DNA from: Anaerosporobacter faecicola
Lineage (GTDB): Bacteria; Bacillota; Clostridia; Lachnospirales; Lachnospiraceae
Direction of reading: 5' to 3'
Length of the DNA: 64,000 nt
NCBI RefSeq assembly: GCF_012070565.1
Contig: NZ_JAAQRO010000032.1
Span: forward strand, 81,887 to 145,886
Positions 34,758 through 44,982 of the stretch are shown here, in pieces; position 1 is the stretch's first letter; every line of letters starts with the position of its first letter. The translations under genes and the position numbers were made by a program. Below the pieces are notes generated by a model, which was given only the letters and a program-made list of their open reading frames with translations, had not been told where the DNA came from and searched no databases.

Positions 34758-37052
34758 GTGACAATATCCATTCGTAAACGGAATAATACAATAGAACCAC
34801 TTTGTGTGGAAAAAACAAAGAAAATGATTGCATTTGCTTGCGAGGGGTTGCCAGATTGTGACCCGATTGAACTGGAATTAGATGCTAGGATTCAATTTGT
34901 AGATGGGATGACTACGAAGGAAATCCAAAAAGTATTGATTCAGACGGCAATTGAGAAAGTGATTCATCCTTCCCAAGATGCGTTTGGTAATCGTACCAAT
35001 CAGACGAATATTAATTGGCAGTATGTAGCAGCAAGATTATTTGTATTTGATCTTTATAAAGAAGCAGCGATTAGCCGTGGATACAGCCATTTTGGGTATG
35101 GGGATTTTCTGCAGCTTGTTACGCTTCTTACAAATACAAAACAGTATGGAAATTACCTTATGGAAAACTATACACAGGAACAGATTAAAGAATTGGGTGA
35201 CTATATAAAACCAGAACGGGATTATCTGTTCAATTATGAAGGAGTAAAGCTTTTAGCAGACAGGTATTTAGTTCGGAGCTCAACAGGTGCTGGCTGTGAG
35301 CTACCACAAGAGCGCTTCCTGATCATTGCCATGCATCTTGCAATTCCTGAGGGAGAACAGAAGGTAAAATATGCGAAAGAATTCTACGATCTATTAAGCA
35401 AGTTACAGATGACCGTAGCAACACCTACTTTGGCAAATGCAGGGACAAGTTTTTATCAACTAAGCAGTTGCTTTATCTCAACAGTTGGAGATAATCTGTG
35501 GTCCATTTACGATGTGAATTCCAAGTTCTCCAAAGTGAGCAAGCATGGAGGGGCACTTGGTATCTATCTTGGTAAAATTCGAAGTCTTAATAGTGAGATT
35601 CGTGGGCATAAGAATGCTTCAGGTGGTGTGATTCCATGGATTAGACTTTATAATGATACAGCGGTTGCTGTTGATCAGTTGGGTCGTCGAAAAGGTGGAG
35701 CAACGATTACATTAGATATTTGGCATGCTGATCTTTATGATTTTCTGGAATTGAAGACGAATAATGGAGATGATCGAAGAAAGGCACATGATATCTTCAC
35801 GGGACTTAGTGTACCAAACCTTTATATGGAACGTTTGGAACGTAGGGAACAGTGGTCTCTATTTGATCCTTACATGGTGAAGAAAGTAATGGGATTTTCA
35901 TTGGAAGATTGTTTTGATGATGGAGAAGAGAATATATTTACCCAAAGATATCTAGCATGTGAAGCATGCGAAAACTTACCAAGAATTACAGTAACAGCAC
36001 TGGACATTATGAAACGAATTATGAAAAGTGCAGTAGAGACGGGAGTACCATTTTTCTTCTTCCGAGATACGGTAAATCAGGCAAACCCTAATAAACATAC
36101 CGGAATGATCTATTCTTCTAACCTATGTCAGGAAATTGCGCAGAACATGAGTGAAACACGATTAGTGGAAGAAACAATTGAGGAAACGCCAGACGGAGAG
36201 AAACAGATTCTCTACAAGATGCAGCCAGGAGATATGGTAACTTGCAACTTGAATTCCATTAACCTTGGAAAGATAGAAAAAGAAGATTTGGCCCATAATA
36301 TACCTCTTCAGATTCGTATGCTTGATAATGTAATAACCTTAAATCAAGTACCAGAATTAGAAGCAAAGATTACATCCGATAAGTACAGAGCCATTGGATT
36401 GGGGACAAGTGGGTACCATCATTATCTGGCAAATCACAAGATTGCTTGGGAGAGCGAAGCTCACTTGAAAGAAGCAGATGCATTGTTCGAGGAAATTGCC
36501 TACCAATCCATAAAGGCATCTATGGAATTAGCAAAGGAAAAAGGTGCGTACAAAGTGTTTGAAGGTTCTGAATGGCAGACTGGTGAATATTTTGAAAAAC
36601 GTCAATATAACAGTGAACGCTGGTTGCAGTTAAAAGCTGACGTTGCGAAATACGGATTACGAAATGGTTATATCATGGCAGTGGCACCAACAGGAAGTAC
36701 GTCGAATATAGCCAATACATCAGCGGGAATCGATCCAATCTTCCGAAGATTTTTTGTAGAAGAGAAGAAGGGGAGCTTTATCACGAAGACTGCGCCAGAA
36801 TTAAATGAAGAAAATTATTGGTACTATAAAGAGGCACATACCATTGACCAACAATATTCTATTCAGGCTTGCGGAATCAGACAACGACATATTGACCAAT
36901 CACAATCCATCAATTTCTACATTACACCGGAGTACAAGGCGAAAGATATATTGAATCTATACCTAGAGGCATGGAAACAGGGATTGAAGACCATCTACTA
37001 CATTAGAAATCAATCGTTAGAGCTAGATGAATGTACAAGTTGTTCAAGTTAA
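34758..37052 (+). CDS. nrdA: class I ribonucleotide reductase, large (catalytic) subunit
   Basis: Reduces ribonucleoside diphosphates to deoxy forms. The N-terminus is an ATP-cone (ISIRKRNNTIEPLCVEKTKKM). The active-site cysteines are recognisable in QLSSCFIST, SNLCQEI and TCNLNSINLGK, and the C-terminal shuttle pair is CTSC at the very end. Length (764 residues) fits class Ia rather than Ib. The frame is open from a TTG at 34701, but GGGAGG lies 9 bases before GTG 34758, the preferred start; ATG 34725 is possible. nrdB follows 102 bases later. Confidence 0.92.
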   Translation: MTISIRKRNNTIEPLCVEKTKKMIAFACEGLPDCDPIELELDARIQFVDGMTTKEIQKVLIQTAIEKVIHPSQDAFGNRTNQTNINWQYVAARLFVFDLYKEAAISRGYSHFGYGDFLQLVTLLTNTKQYGNYLMENYTQEQIKELGDYIKPERDYLFNYEGVKLLADRYLVRSSTGAGCELPQERFLIIAMHLAIPEGEQKVKYAKEFYDLLSKLQMTVATPTLANAGTSFYQLSSCFISTVGDNLWSIYDVNSKFSKVSKHGGALGIYLGKIRSLNSEIRGHKNASGGVIPWIRLYNDTAVAVDQLGRRKGGATITLDIWHADLYDFLELKTNNGDDRRKAHDIFTGLSVPNLYMERLERREQWSLFDPYMVKKVMGFSLEDCFDDGEENIFTQRYLACEACENLPRITVTALDIMKRIMKSAVETGVPFFFFRDTVNQANPNKHTGMIYSSNLCQEIAQNMSETRLVEETIEETPDGEKQILYKMQPGDMVTCNLNSINLGKIEKEDLAHNIPLQIRMLDNVITLNQVPELEAKITSDKYRAIGLGTSGYHHYLANHKIAWESEAHLKEADALFEEIAYQSIKASMELAKEKGAYKVFEGSEWQTGEYFEKRQYNSERWLQLKADVAKYGLRNGYIMAVAPTGSTSNIANTSAGIDPIFRRFFVEEKKGSFITKTAPELNEENYWYYKEAHTIDQQYSIQACGIRQRHIDQSQSINFYITPEYKAKDILNLYLEAWKQGLKTIYYIRNQSLELDECTSCSS

Positions 37053-37154
37053 TAGTTAAGCTGTAGAAAGCCCATATTTCAATTGATAAAGAAAGTTTGG
37101 TTAATGGCTTTTCACACCTTAATAAGTTTATAAGAAATCCCAGGAGTGATTAAT

Positions 37155-38183
37155 ATGAATAAGAAAAAAATATTTAATGAGTTTGGTGCCCGTGGCACAC
37201 AGAGCATGATTAATGGTAATACAACAAACCTGAGGGAATGGAATCGAATCAAATACGATTGGTCCCGTGTTTTATATCGAAATATGTTGAATAATTTCTG
37301 GATACCGGAAGAAATTGCATTGAATGAAGATGTGAAACAATTCCCATATCTGACAGATGGAGAAAGAAATGCATTTGATAAAATCATTTCCTTTTTGAAT
37401 TTCCTTGATTCTATACAAAGTGAGAATTTACCCAATGTATCACGGTATATTACAGCGCCAGAGGTAACTTCACTGTTGAATATCCAGGCATTCCAAGAGG
37501 AGATTCATGCCCAGAGCTATTCCTATATTCTTGATACGGTAACCAATCCCATAACAAGAGATAAGATCTATGATATTTGGAGGGAAGATGAACATCTACT
37601 AGCTAGAAACCGTTTCATAGCAGATATCTACCAAGCATTTAATGAGGACCCATCGGAGGCGAATCTGATTCGAACAATCATTGCCAACTATATTTTAGAG
37701 GGAATATATTTTTACTCAGGTTTTAGCTTCTTCTATACTTTGGCAAGACAAGGGAAAATGACAGCCACAAGTACTATATTTAAGTATATAAATCGTGATG
37801 AAATTACCCATTTGGTATTATTTCAGAATATTATTAAGGAATTAAAAAATGAGAAAAAAGAGGTATTCACCAAAGAATTAGAGGAAGAAATTCGCCAAAT
37901 GATGAAAACAGGTGTGGAACATGAAATTGCCTGGGGACAATATGTAACGGATAATCAAATCTTAGGAATGAATAATGAATTGATCGACCGTTATATCAAA
38001 TATCTATCGAATCTACGGTTACGTGCCATAGGAATACCGGAACTTTACCCAGAGATTAAGGAACATCCAATGTCATGGATTGATTCCTTCTCCAATCTAA
38101 ATAGCACGAAGACCGATTTTATAGAGGCAAAGGTAACAAACTATACGAAAGCAGCAGCTTTCGATTTTGATGATTTAGAGTAA
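37155..38183 (+). CDS. nrdB: class I ribonucleotide reductase, small (radical) subunit
   Basis: 342 residues. Metal ligands D85, E115/E116, H118, E182, E216 and H219 are all in place, and the tyrosine of the stable radical is Y122 in EEIHAQSY, with the same numbering as E. coli NrdB. This is therefore a standard diiron/tyrosyl (oxygen-dependent) form and not the tyrosine-less class Ic. AGGAG is 8 bases before ATG 37155; the GTG at 37146 sits inside that site. Confidence 0.94.
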   Translation: MNKKKIFNEFGARGTQSMINGNTTNLREWNRIKYDWSRVLYRNMLNNFWIPEEIALNEDVKQFPYLTDGERNAFDKIISFLNFLDSIQSENLPNVSRYITAPEVTSLLNIQAFQEEIHAQSYSYILDTVTNPITRDKIYDIWREDEHLLARNRFIADIYQAFNEDPSEANLIRTIIANYILEGIYFYSGFSFFYTLARQGKMTATSTIFKYINRDEITHLVLFQNIIKELKNEKKEVFTKELEEEIRQMMKTGVEHEIAWGQYVTDNQILGMNNELIDRYIKYLSNLRLRAIGIPELYPEIKEHPMSWIDSFSNLNSTKTDFIEAKVTNYTKAAAFDFDDLE

Positions 38184-38341
38184 TACGGATTCGCGTGTCG
38201 AATATTGATTTACAGCAACGCTAGTTTATGATTCGTCTAGTAACCATGTTAGATTAATCATGTACAGTTTGCGTAAAGGAACGAAAGGGGGGCTGTTTCG
38301 ATACACGAACCAGTCATATATAGAAAGGAAAGGTGAAGAAA

Positions 38342-39379
38342 ATGAAGAAAATCGCAGTATTTGATACAAAACCTTATGATAAAGAATGGTTTGAAAAATT
38401 AGGAGACCATTATACGTTCAAATTCATTGAGAGTAAGTTGAATAAAGACACAGCAGGTCTAGCAAAAGGGTGCCAGGGGGTCTGTGCATTTGTTAATGAC
38501 GAAATCTGTAAAGAAACAATTGAACAGTTGGAAGAACTGGGAATCCCCCTTATTGCGATGCGTTGTGCGGGATATAGTAACGTGGACTTTAAAGCTGCTT
38601 ATGGGAAAATCCATGTGGTTCGCGTACCTGTGTATTCTCCTCATGCAGTTGCAGAACATACGATGGCTTTATTATTAGCGGTGAATCGTAAGATTCATAA
38701 AGCTTATAATCGTACACGAGATTTTAATTTTAGTTTGAATGGTTTAACCGGTATGGATTTATATGGTAAGACAATTGGAATTATTGGTACGGGTAAGATT
38801 GGGCAAACATTTATTGAAATCTGTAAAGGATTTGGAATGCGGATATTGGCGTATGATCTGTATCCAGCCAAGAATCTGGGGTATGAATATGTAGATTTGG
38901 ATACGTTATTCAGAGAAAGTGATGTAATATCCTTGCACTGTCCATTAACAGAACAGACCAAACATATTTTATCAAGAGAAGCTTTTCATAAGATGAAAAA
39001 AGGTGTTTATATTATCAATACATCCAGAGGTACGTTGATTGAAACAGAAGCACTATTAGAAGCATTGAATAATGGCACAGTTGCTGGAGCAGGACTTGAT
39101 GTGTATGAAGAGGAAGCAGAGTATTTCTTTGAAGATATGTCAGGGGTGATTATGAAAGATGATATGTTATCCCTTCTTGTATCAAAACCAAATGTATTGC
39201 TTACTTCTCATCAAGCATTTCTGACGAATGAAGCGCTGGAGAATATCGCTCGGGTTACGATACAGAACCTAGATGAATTTTTTGAAGAAAAAGCATTAAC
39301 CAATGAGGTTTGTTATCATTGTCAGACAGGAAAGATAATGGAAAATTGCCGTAAGAACGAAAAAGGACGTTGTTTCTAA
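38342..39379 (+). CDS. ldhA: D-lactate dehydrogenase (LdhA type)
   Basis: Reduces pyruvate to D-lactate with NADH. 345 residues with the D-2-hydroxyacid dehydrogenase fold: CAGYSNVD, VPVYSPHAVAEH, Rossmann motif GIIGTGKIGQ, catalytic Arg in NTSRGTLI, Glu in LDVYEEEAEYFFED and His in TSHQAFLT. Many of these blocks match the E. coli LdhA N-terminal and nucleotide-binding regions. It extends about 15 residues past the usual C-terminus with a Cys-rich tail (CYHCQTGKIMENC). AAAGGAAAGG upstream; ATG 38342 is preferred to GTG 38333. Confidence 0.92.
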   Translation: MKKIAVFDTKPYDKEWFEKLGDHYTFKFIESKLNKDTAGLAKGCQGVCAFVNDEICKETIEQLEELGIPLIAMRCAGYSNVDFKAAYGKIHVVRVPVYSPHAVAEHTMALLLAVNRKIHKAYNRTRDFNFSLNGLTGMDLYGKTIGIIGTGKIGQTFIEICKGFGMRILAYDLYPAKNLGYEYVDLDTLFRESDVISLHCPLTEQTKHILSREAFHKMKKGVYIINTSRGTLIETEALLEALNNGTVAGAGLDVYEEEAEYFFEDMSGVIMKDDMLSLLVSKPNVLLTSHQAFLTNEALENIARVTIQNLDEFFEEKALTNEVCYHCQTGKIMENCRKNEKGRCF

Positions 39380-39389
39380 ATAATCTGCA

Positions 39390-39431
39390 AATAAGGACGC
39401 TATTATATATAAATAGCGTCCTTATTTTTTT
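39390..39431 (+). terminator. terminator of ldhA
   Basis: AATAAGGACGCTATT (39390-39404) pairs perfectly with AATAGCGTCCTTATT (39412-39426), followed by TTTTT. Confidence 0.95.
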
Positions 39432-39593
39432 GCATTTTTTTATGTAAAATAGCATTAGAAATTAGAAATCAATTTCGTAGACAATTATGAAATACTCGTG
39501 TTGCAGAACCATTAAGACCGATAATGCAAATGACTGTACAAAAAGTGTATGTCTATGAAGTTTGAGAGTGCACGTAAAAGGAGCGGAGAACAG

Positions 39594-41006
39594 ATGGAGC
39601 AAATACAGACGGAATACTATTTGGCTGTGGATATTGGCGCTTCCAGTGGAAGACATATCTTAGGATATAGAAAAGATGGAAAACTGCAGCTAGAAGAGGT
39701 GTACCGATTCCAGAATGGATTGGAAAATCAAGATGGTACACTGTGTTGGAATCTGCCACAGTTATTTGATGAAATTCTGACTGGGTTACGCCGATGTAAA
39801 GAGATTAATAAGATTCCTTCGTATATGGGAGTCGATACCTGGGGCGTGGATTTTGTTCTATTGGACAAACAAGACCAGATTATTGGAAAAACCGTAGGTT
39901 ATCGAGATGAACGTACGGAAGGGATGGATCACCTTGTACAAAACAAGATTAGTAACCGAGAATTGTATGAACGAACGGGAATACAGAAACAGATCTTTAA
40001 TACCATATACCAGTTAATGGCGATTAAGGAGAAGAATCCAGATTGGCTTGACCGTGCAGAGAGCATGTTAATGATTCCAGATTATTTTCACTTCTTACTA
40101 ACCGGTGTTAAGAAGATGGAATATACCAATGCAACAACAACACAGTTGGTTCATGCCAGGGAAAAGGCATGGGATCAGGAGTTAATCAGTCTTTTGGGTT
40201 ATCCCAAACATGTATTCAAAGAACTATCAATGCCTGGTGAACTTGTGGGAAATCTCTTACCAAAGGTTCAAGAATATGTAGGTTTTGATTGCCAAGTCCT
40301 TTTGCCAGCAACCCATGATACGGGGTCTGCCGTGTTAGCTGTTCCAGCTGTAACAGAGGATATCCTGTATATCAGTTCGGGAACGTGGTCTTTGATGGGA
40401 ACAGAACAAAGGAATGCAATCTGTACCGAAGAAAGCCAGAAGAACAACTTCACCAATGAGGGTGGGTATGAACATCGTTTCCGCTATCTCAAAAATATCA
40501 TGGGGCTATGGATGATACAATCCATGAAAAAAGAGATTGCACAAGACCTTTCGTTTGCACAAATCTGTGAAATGGCATCGAAAGAATCCATTGCTTCCCT
40601 AGTTGATTGTAATGATGGAAGATTTTTGGCACCAAAGAGCATGACAGAAGCAATTCGATGCTACTGTAAAGAAACGAATCAACAAGAACCGCAAACCATT
40701 GGAGAGGTTGCATCCGTCATCTATAACAGTTTAGCAAAATGTTATGGTGATACGGTTACTGAAATCGAAGAAATGACAGGAAAACACTACTCTACCATTC
40801 ACATTGTTGGAGGAGGGGCTAATGCGGAGTATCTAAATCACTTAACAGCACGACATACGAAGAGAGTGGTATTAGCAGGACCAATAGAGGCGACTGCCAT
40901 TGGCAATATTCTGGCACAGATGTTACATACCAGGGAATTCTCTTCCATTTTAGAAGCAAGAACTTGTGTCAAAGAATCATTTGCTATTAAGGAGTATGAC
41001 GCTTAA
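39594..41006 (+). CDS. rhaB: rhamnulokinase
   Basis: Phosphorylates L-rhamnulose to L-rhamnulose 1-phosphate. 470 residues of the FGGY kinase fold: N-terminal phosphate loop DIGASSGRHI, GVDTWGVDFVLLD, GYRDERTEGM, C-terminal HIVGGGANAEYLN. AAGGAGCGGAG before ATG 39594; the frame opens at 39549. First gene of the rhamnose cluster. Confidence 0.95.
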   Translation: MEQIQTEYYLAVDIGASSGRHILGYRKDGKLQLEEVYRFQNGLENQDGTLCWNLPQLFDEILTGLRRCKEINKIPSYMGVDTWGVDFVLLDKQDQIIGKTVGYRDERTEGMDHLVQNKISNRELYERTGIQKQIFNTIYQLMAIKEKNPDWLDRAESMLMIPDYFHFLLTGVKKMEYTNATTTQLVHAREKAWDQELISLLGYPKHVFKELSMPGELVGNLLPKVQEYVGFDCQVLLPATHDTGSAVLAVPAVTEDILYISSGTWSLMGTEQRNAICTEESQKNNFTNEGGYEHRFRYLKNIMGLWMIQSMKKEIAQDLSFAQICEMASKESIASLVDCNDGRFLAPKSMTEAIRCYCKETNQQEPQTIGEVASVIYNSLAKCYGDTVTEIEEMTGKHYSTIHIVGGGANAEYLNHLTARHTKRVVLAGPIEATAIGNILAQMLHTREFSSILEARTCVKESFAIKEYDA

Positions 41007-41143
41007 ATGGACTGTCCTCTTGGAAGTATATAAAGGAAATGAATCATAAGCAGAAACATTTGCGTGTGTTTTTTGATATAGGAATGAAGTCAAAGAACTC
41101 GATAGGAAATTAATTAAGAGGAATAATCGAAAAGGAGAACGAT

Positions 41144-42391
41144 ATGACAACAAAACAACGATATGAATCAGCAAAAGAAATCTACAAAGCTATTGGTGTG
41201 GATACCGATGCAGCATTAAAGGCATTAAGCCAGATCCGGGTCTCTATGCATTGCTGGCAAGGAGATGATGTTTCTGGTTTTGAAGGAAATGGAGAATTAT
41301 CTGGTGGAATTCAAGCTACAGGAAATTATCCTGGAAAAGCAAGAACACCAGAGGAATTAATGGCAGATATGGATAAAGCATTAAGTTTTATTCCAGGAAC
41401 GCATCGAATCAACCTGCATGCCAGCTATGCAATCTTTGAAGATGGGTTTGTAGATCGAGATCAGATTGAACCAAAACATTTTAAAAAATGGGTTGAGTAT
41501 GCCAAAGAGAGAGGACTTGGAATTGACTTCAATCCAACCTTCTTCTCTCATCCAAAGGCTTCCGATGCAACTTTATCCAGTGAAAATGAAGAAATCCGCA
41601 AGTTTTGGGTTGCGCATGGGAAAGCTTGTTTGCGAATTGCAGAATATTTTGCGACAGAATTAGGAAAGCCTTGCTGTATGAACATATGGATTCCAGATGG
41701 TTACAAGGATATTCCAGCTGATCGTATGGCACCAAGAGCAAGATTGAAGAAGTCATTGGATGAAATCTTGTCAATTCCTTATGATAAGAGCAACGTTTAT
41801 GTAGCAGTTGAGTCTAAAGTATTTGGTATAGGTTTAGAAAGTTATACCGTTGGTTCTCATGAATTCTATATGAATTATGCAGCAAAAAACAATCTTCTAT
41901 GTCTATTGGATAACGGTCATTATCATCCAACCGAGATGGTAGCTGATAAAATTTCAGCTATGTTGTTATTCTCAGAAAAACTAGCGCTTCATGTGACAAG
42001 AGCAGTTCGTTGGGATAGTGATCATGTTGTACTATATGACGATGAGACAAGAGAGATTGCCAAAGAAATCATTCAAAATGGTGCAGATCGTGTAATGATT
42101 GCATTGGATTTCTTTGATGCAAGTATCAATCGAATCAGTGCTTGGGTTGTGGGTATGAGAAATATGCAGAAGGCGTTATTACAAGCGTTACTTCTACCAA
42201 GTGAAAAACTTGCTCGTTTACAGGAAGAACGAAAACTCACAGAATTAATGGTATTACAGGAAGAACTTAAATTATATCCAGTAGGTGATGTGTGGAATTA
42301 TTTCTGTGAATGCAATCATGTTCCAGAGAAAGAAGATTGGTTTGCGCAAATCACCCAATATGAAAAAGAAGTATTAAGCAAAAGAAAATAA
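41144..42391 (+). CDS. rhaA: L-rhamnose isomerase
   Basis: Converts L-rhamnose to L-rhamnulose; metal-dependent TIM barrel. 415 residues, normal length. Characteristic blocks: [94 protein letters not shown] precedes the ATG. Confidence 0.97.
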   Translation: MTTKQRYESAKEIYKAIGVDTDAALKALSQIRVSMHCWQGDDVSGFEGNGELSGGIQATGNYPGKARTPEELMADMDKALSFIPGTHRINLHASYAIFEDGFVDRDQIEPKHFKKWVEYAKERGLGIDFNPTFFSHPKASDATLSSENEEIRKFWVAHGKACLRIAEYFATELGKPCCMNIWIPDGYKDIPADRMAPRARLKKSLDEILSIPYDKSNVYVAVESKVFGIGLESYTVGSHEFYMNYAAKNNLLCLLDNGHYHPTEMVADKISAMLLFSEKLALHVTRAVRWDSDHVVLYDDETREIAKEIIQNGADRVMIALDFFDASINRISAWVVGMRNMQKALLQALLLPSEKLARLQEERKLTELMVLQEELKLYPVGDVWNYFCECNHVPEKEDWFAQITQYEKEVLSKRK

Positions 42392-42415
42392 GGATATACA
42401 GAAAGGAATGGGAAC

Positions 42416-43240
42416 ATGAAAGTATTAGATGCAGAATTTGTTCAAGGTTTTATTCGTATGGCCAATGATGGCTTTTTGCAAGGTTGGCATGAAAGAAATG
42501 GAGGAAATCTTACCTATCGCATAAAACCAGAAGAAGTGGAAGCAGTTAAAGAAGAATTTACAGCAAAAGAATGGGTATCCATTGGAACGACAGTACCAAC
42601 ATTAGCAGGAGAATATTTTCTAGTAACAGGTAGTGGAAAGTATTTTCGTAATGTGATTTTAAATCCAGCTTCGAACATTGCAATAATTGAAATCGACAGT
42701 AAAGGAGAACAATATCGTATTGTCTGGGGGTTAGTAGAGGGTGGACGTCCGACTAGTGAACTTCCTTCCCATCTTATGAATCATGAAGTGAAGAAAGCTG
42801 CATCAAATGGAAAACATCGCGTCATTTACCATGCACATACAACCAATATTATTGCATTAACGTTTGTATTACCTTTGGAAGACCGTGTATTCACAAGAGA
42901 ATTATGGGAAATGGCTACAGAATGTCCAGTTGTATTCCCAGATGGTGTTGGTGTTGTTGGTTGGATGGTTCCAGGTGGACGTGAAATCGCAGTTGCAACC
43001 AGTGAATTGATGAAGAAATACGATGTAGCAATATGGGCTCATCATGGAATGTTCTGTTCTGGGGAAGACTTTGATCTAACTTTCGGATTAATGCATACTG
43101 TTGAAAAATCAGCAGAAATCCTTGTAAAGATGCTTTCCATCAGACCGGATAAACTACAAACCATTACACCACAAAATTTTAGAGATCTTGCACATGATTT
43201 CAAGGTATCATTACCAGAAGAATTCCTGTACGAGAAATAA
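42416..43240 (+). CDS. rhaD: rhamnulose-1-phosphate aldolase
   Basis: Class II zinc aldolase that splits L-rhamnulose 1-phosphate into dihydroxyacetone phosphate and L-lactaldehyde. 274 residues; zinc ligands in YHAHTTN and WAHHGMF, start GWHERNGGNLTYRI typical of RhaD. 24 bases after rhaA, so the same operon. Confidence 0.96.
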   Translation: MKVLDAEFVQGFIRMANDGFLQGWHERNGGNLTYRIKPEEVEAVKEEFTAKEWVSIGTTVPTLAGEYFLVTGSGKYFRNVILNPASNIAIIEIDSKGEQYRIVWGLVEGGRPTSELPSHLMNHEVKKAASNGKHRVIYHAHTTNIIALTFVLPLEDRVFTRELWEMATECPVVFPDGVGVVGWMVPGGREIAVATSELMKKYDVAIWAHHGMFCSGEDFDLTFGLMHTVEKSAEILVKMLSIRPDKLQTITPQNFRDLAHDFKVSLPEEFLYEK

Positions 43241-43462
43241 TGTTTCGGACAATTATAGGTAGAATTTTAACTAATTTAGATATATAATAAAACTAACGTA
43301 ATTATTCAGTTAATAATTAACTATCATCGCTTATTTGATAATTAATTTGGTACATGTCGTGCTTGTTGCATGAACATGAGACAGTGGATCTACAATCTAT
43401 TGGCATCATACTCATACATAGACAGAATGATTACAGAATGAAAATAAAAGGAGAGATTACTT

Positions 43463-44611
43463 ATGGCAAACAGAATCGTTTTAAATGAAATTTCTTATCA
43501 CGGGACAGGTGCAATCCAAAATATTAAGGATGAAGTAAAAACAAGAGGTTTTAAAAAAGCCTTCGTATGTTCTGACCCTGACTTAGTTAAGTTCAAAGTA
43601 ACGAACAAAGTAACCGATGTTCTTGATCAGGCTGGTTTTGCATATGAATTATATTCAAACATCAAACCAAACCCAACGATTGAAAATGTTCAAACTGGTG
43701 TAGCGGCATTCAAAGCATCTGGTGCAGATTATATTATTGCTATTGGTGGCGGCTCTTCTATGGATACAGCAAAAGCAATTGGTATCATTATCAAGAATCC
43801 AGAATTCGAAGATGTTAGAAGCTTGGAAGGTGTAGCACCTACGAAGAATCCTTGTGTACCAATTATTGCAGTTCCAACAACCGCAGGTACAGCAGCAGAA
43901 GTAACAATCAATTATGTTATTACTGATGTTGAGAAAAAGAGAAAATTCGTTTGTGTTGATACACATGATATTCCAGTAATCGCTGTTGTAGATCCTGACA
44001 TGATGTCAAGTATGCCAGCAGGATTAACCGCTTCTACAGGTATGGATGCATTAACACATGCAATTGAAGGATACATTACAAAAGGTGCTTGGGAAATGAC
44101 CGATATGTTCCATTTGAAAGCAATCGAGATTATTTCTAAAAATCTTCGTGGTGCAGTTGCCAATACACCAGAAGGAAGAGAAGGAATGGCACTTGGACAA
44201 TACATAGCAGGTATGGGATTTTCTAACGTTGGTTTAGGTATCGTTCACTCTATGGCACATGCGTTAGGTGCTGTATACGATACACCACATGGTGTTGCCA
44301 ATGCGATCTTATTACCAACAGTTATGGAATTTAATGCAGATGCAACTGGTGACAAGTTCAAATACATCGCAAAAGCAATGGGCGTAGAAGGTGTCGAACA
44401 GATGTCACAAGCGGAATATAGAAAAGCAGCAGTAGATGCTGTTAAGAAGTTATCCACAGATGTTGGTATTCCAGCAGATTTGAAAGCAATCGTTAAAGAG
44501 GAAGATGTTACATTCTTAGCAGAATCCGCTGTTGCCGATGCTTGTGCTCCTGGTAATCCAAAAGATGCATCCTTAGAAGATATTATTGCGTTATATCGAT
44601 CTCTTATGTAA
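43463..44611 (+). CDS. fucO: lactaldehyde reductase (iron-dependent alcohol dehydrogenase)
   Basis: Reduces L-lactaldehyde from rhamnulose-1-phosphate cleavage to 1,2-propanediol, regenerating NAD. 382 residues: NAD motif IGGGSSMDTAKAIG and iron ligands in VHSMAHALGAVYDTPHG, plus the upstream Asp/His pair in GMDALTHAIEGY. A 222-base gap separates it from rhaD, so it may have its own promoter. AAAGGAGAG upstream. Confidence 0.94.
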   Translation: MANRIVLNEISYHGTGAIQNIKDEVKTRGFKKAFVCSDPDLVKFKVTNKVTDVLDQAGFAYELYSNIKPNPTIENVQTGVAAFKASGADYIIAIGGGSSMDTAKAIGIIIKNPEFEDVRSLEGVAPTKNPCVPIIAVPTTAGTAAEVTINYVITDVEKKRKFVCVDTHDIPVIAVVDPDMMSSMPAGLTASTGMDALTHAIEGYITKGAWEMTDMFHLKAIEIISKNLRGAVANTPEGREGMALGQYIAGMGFSNVGLGIVHSMAHALGAVYDTPHGVANAILLPTVMEFNADATGDKFKYIAKAMGVEGVEQMSQAEYRKAAVDAVKKLSTDVGIPADLKAIVKEEDVTFLAESAVADACAPGNPKDASLEDIIALYRSLM

Positions 44612-44708
44612 TTCCCCATTACAATAGATAAAGAGAAATGAAGTTACCAATAGATTGCAATTTAAATGAATTGCATTGTATAAGTACAGTTTAATAAGTA
44701 CAGAATGT

Positions 44709-44776
44709 AAAAGCCTTAGATTGCATTCGGAGTTTGGATCGATAATCCAACCCGTTTATCCAATCTAAGGCTTTTT
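44709..44776 (+). terminator. branched terminator of the rhamnose cluster
   Basis: AAAAGCCTTAGATTG (44709-44723) pairs with CAATCTAAGGCTTTTT (44761-44776); inside the loop is a second hairpin, TTGGAT / ATCCAA. T-run follows. Confidence 0.88.
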
Positions 44777-44851
44777 ACTTTGGAGAAGGAAGATTGCATT
44801 TCGCATAGATTTGATAATTTTGAATAAGGGAAAGAGGAATAAGAATATATC

Positions 44852-44905
44852 TTGACAAAAAAAGAAAACAGGAATAGAATAAATAAAAAGCGACATAAGT
44901 GTCGC
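44852..44905 (+). promoter_or_regulatory. strong promoter with a 5'-end hairpin
   Basis: TTGACA (44852-44857), 17 bases, TAGAAT (44875-44880). The transcript would begin with GCGACA-TAAG-TGTCGC (44890-44905), a stem that may protect the RNA 5' end. The same hairpin with flanking T-runs on the minus strand could act as a terminator there. Confidence 0.6.
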
Positions 44906-44982
44906 AAAAAAAACAATGTAACATATAACGAATTAATCTGTGTAGTATCATTTGCTAAACGTTAGAAAGGAATGGTGTTTTT

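Larger units (their letters stand above)
44612..44982. other. intergenic region between fucO and an acetyltransferase gene
   Basis: Contains the branched terminator and a strong promoter (44852-44880) with a hairpin at the predicted 5' end of its transcript (44890-44905). Nothing else seen. Confidence 0.55.
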
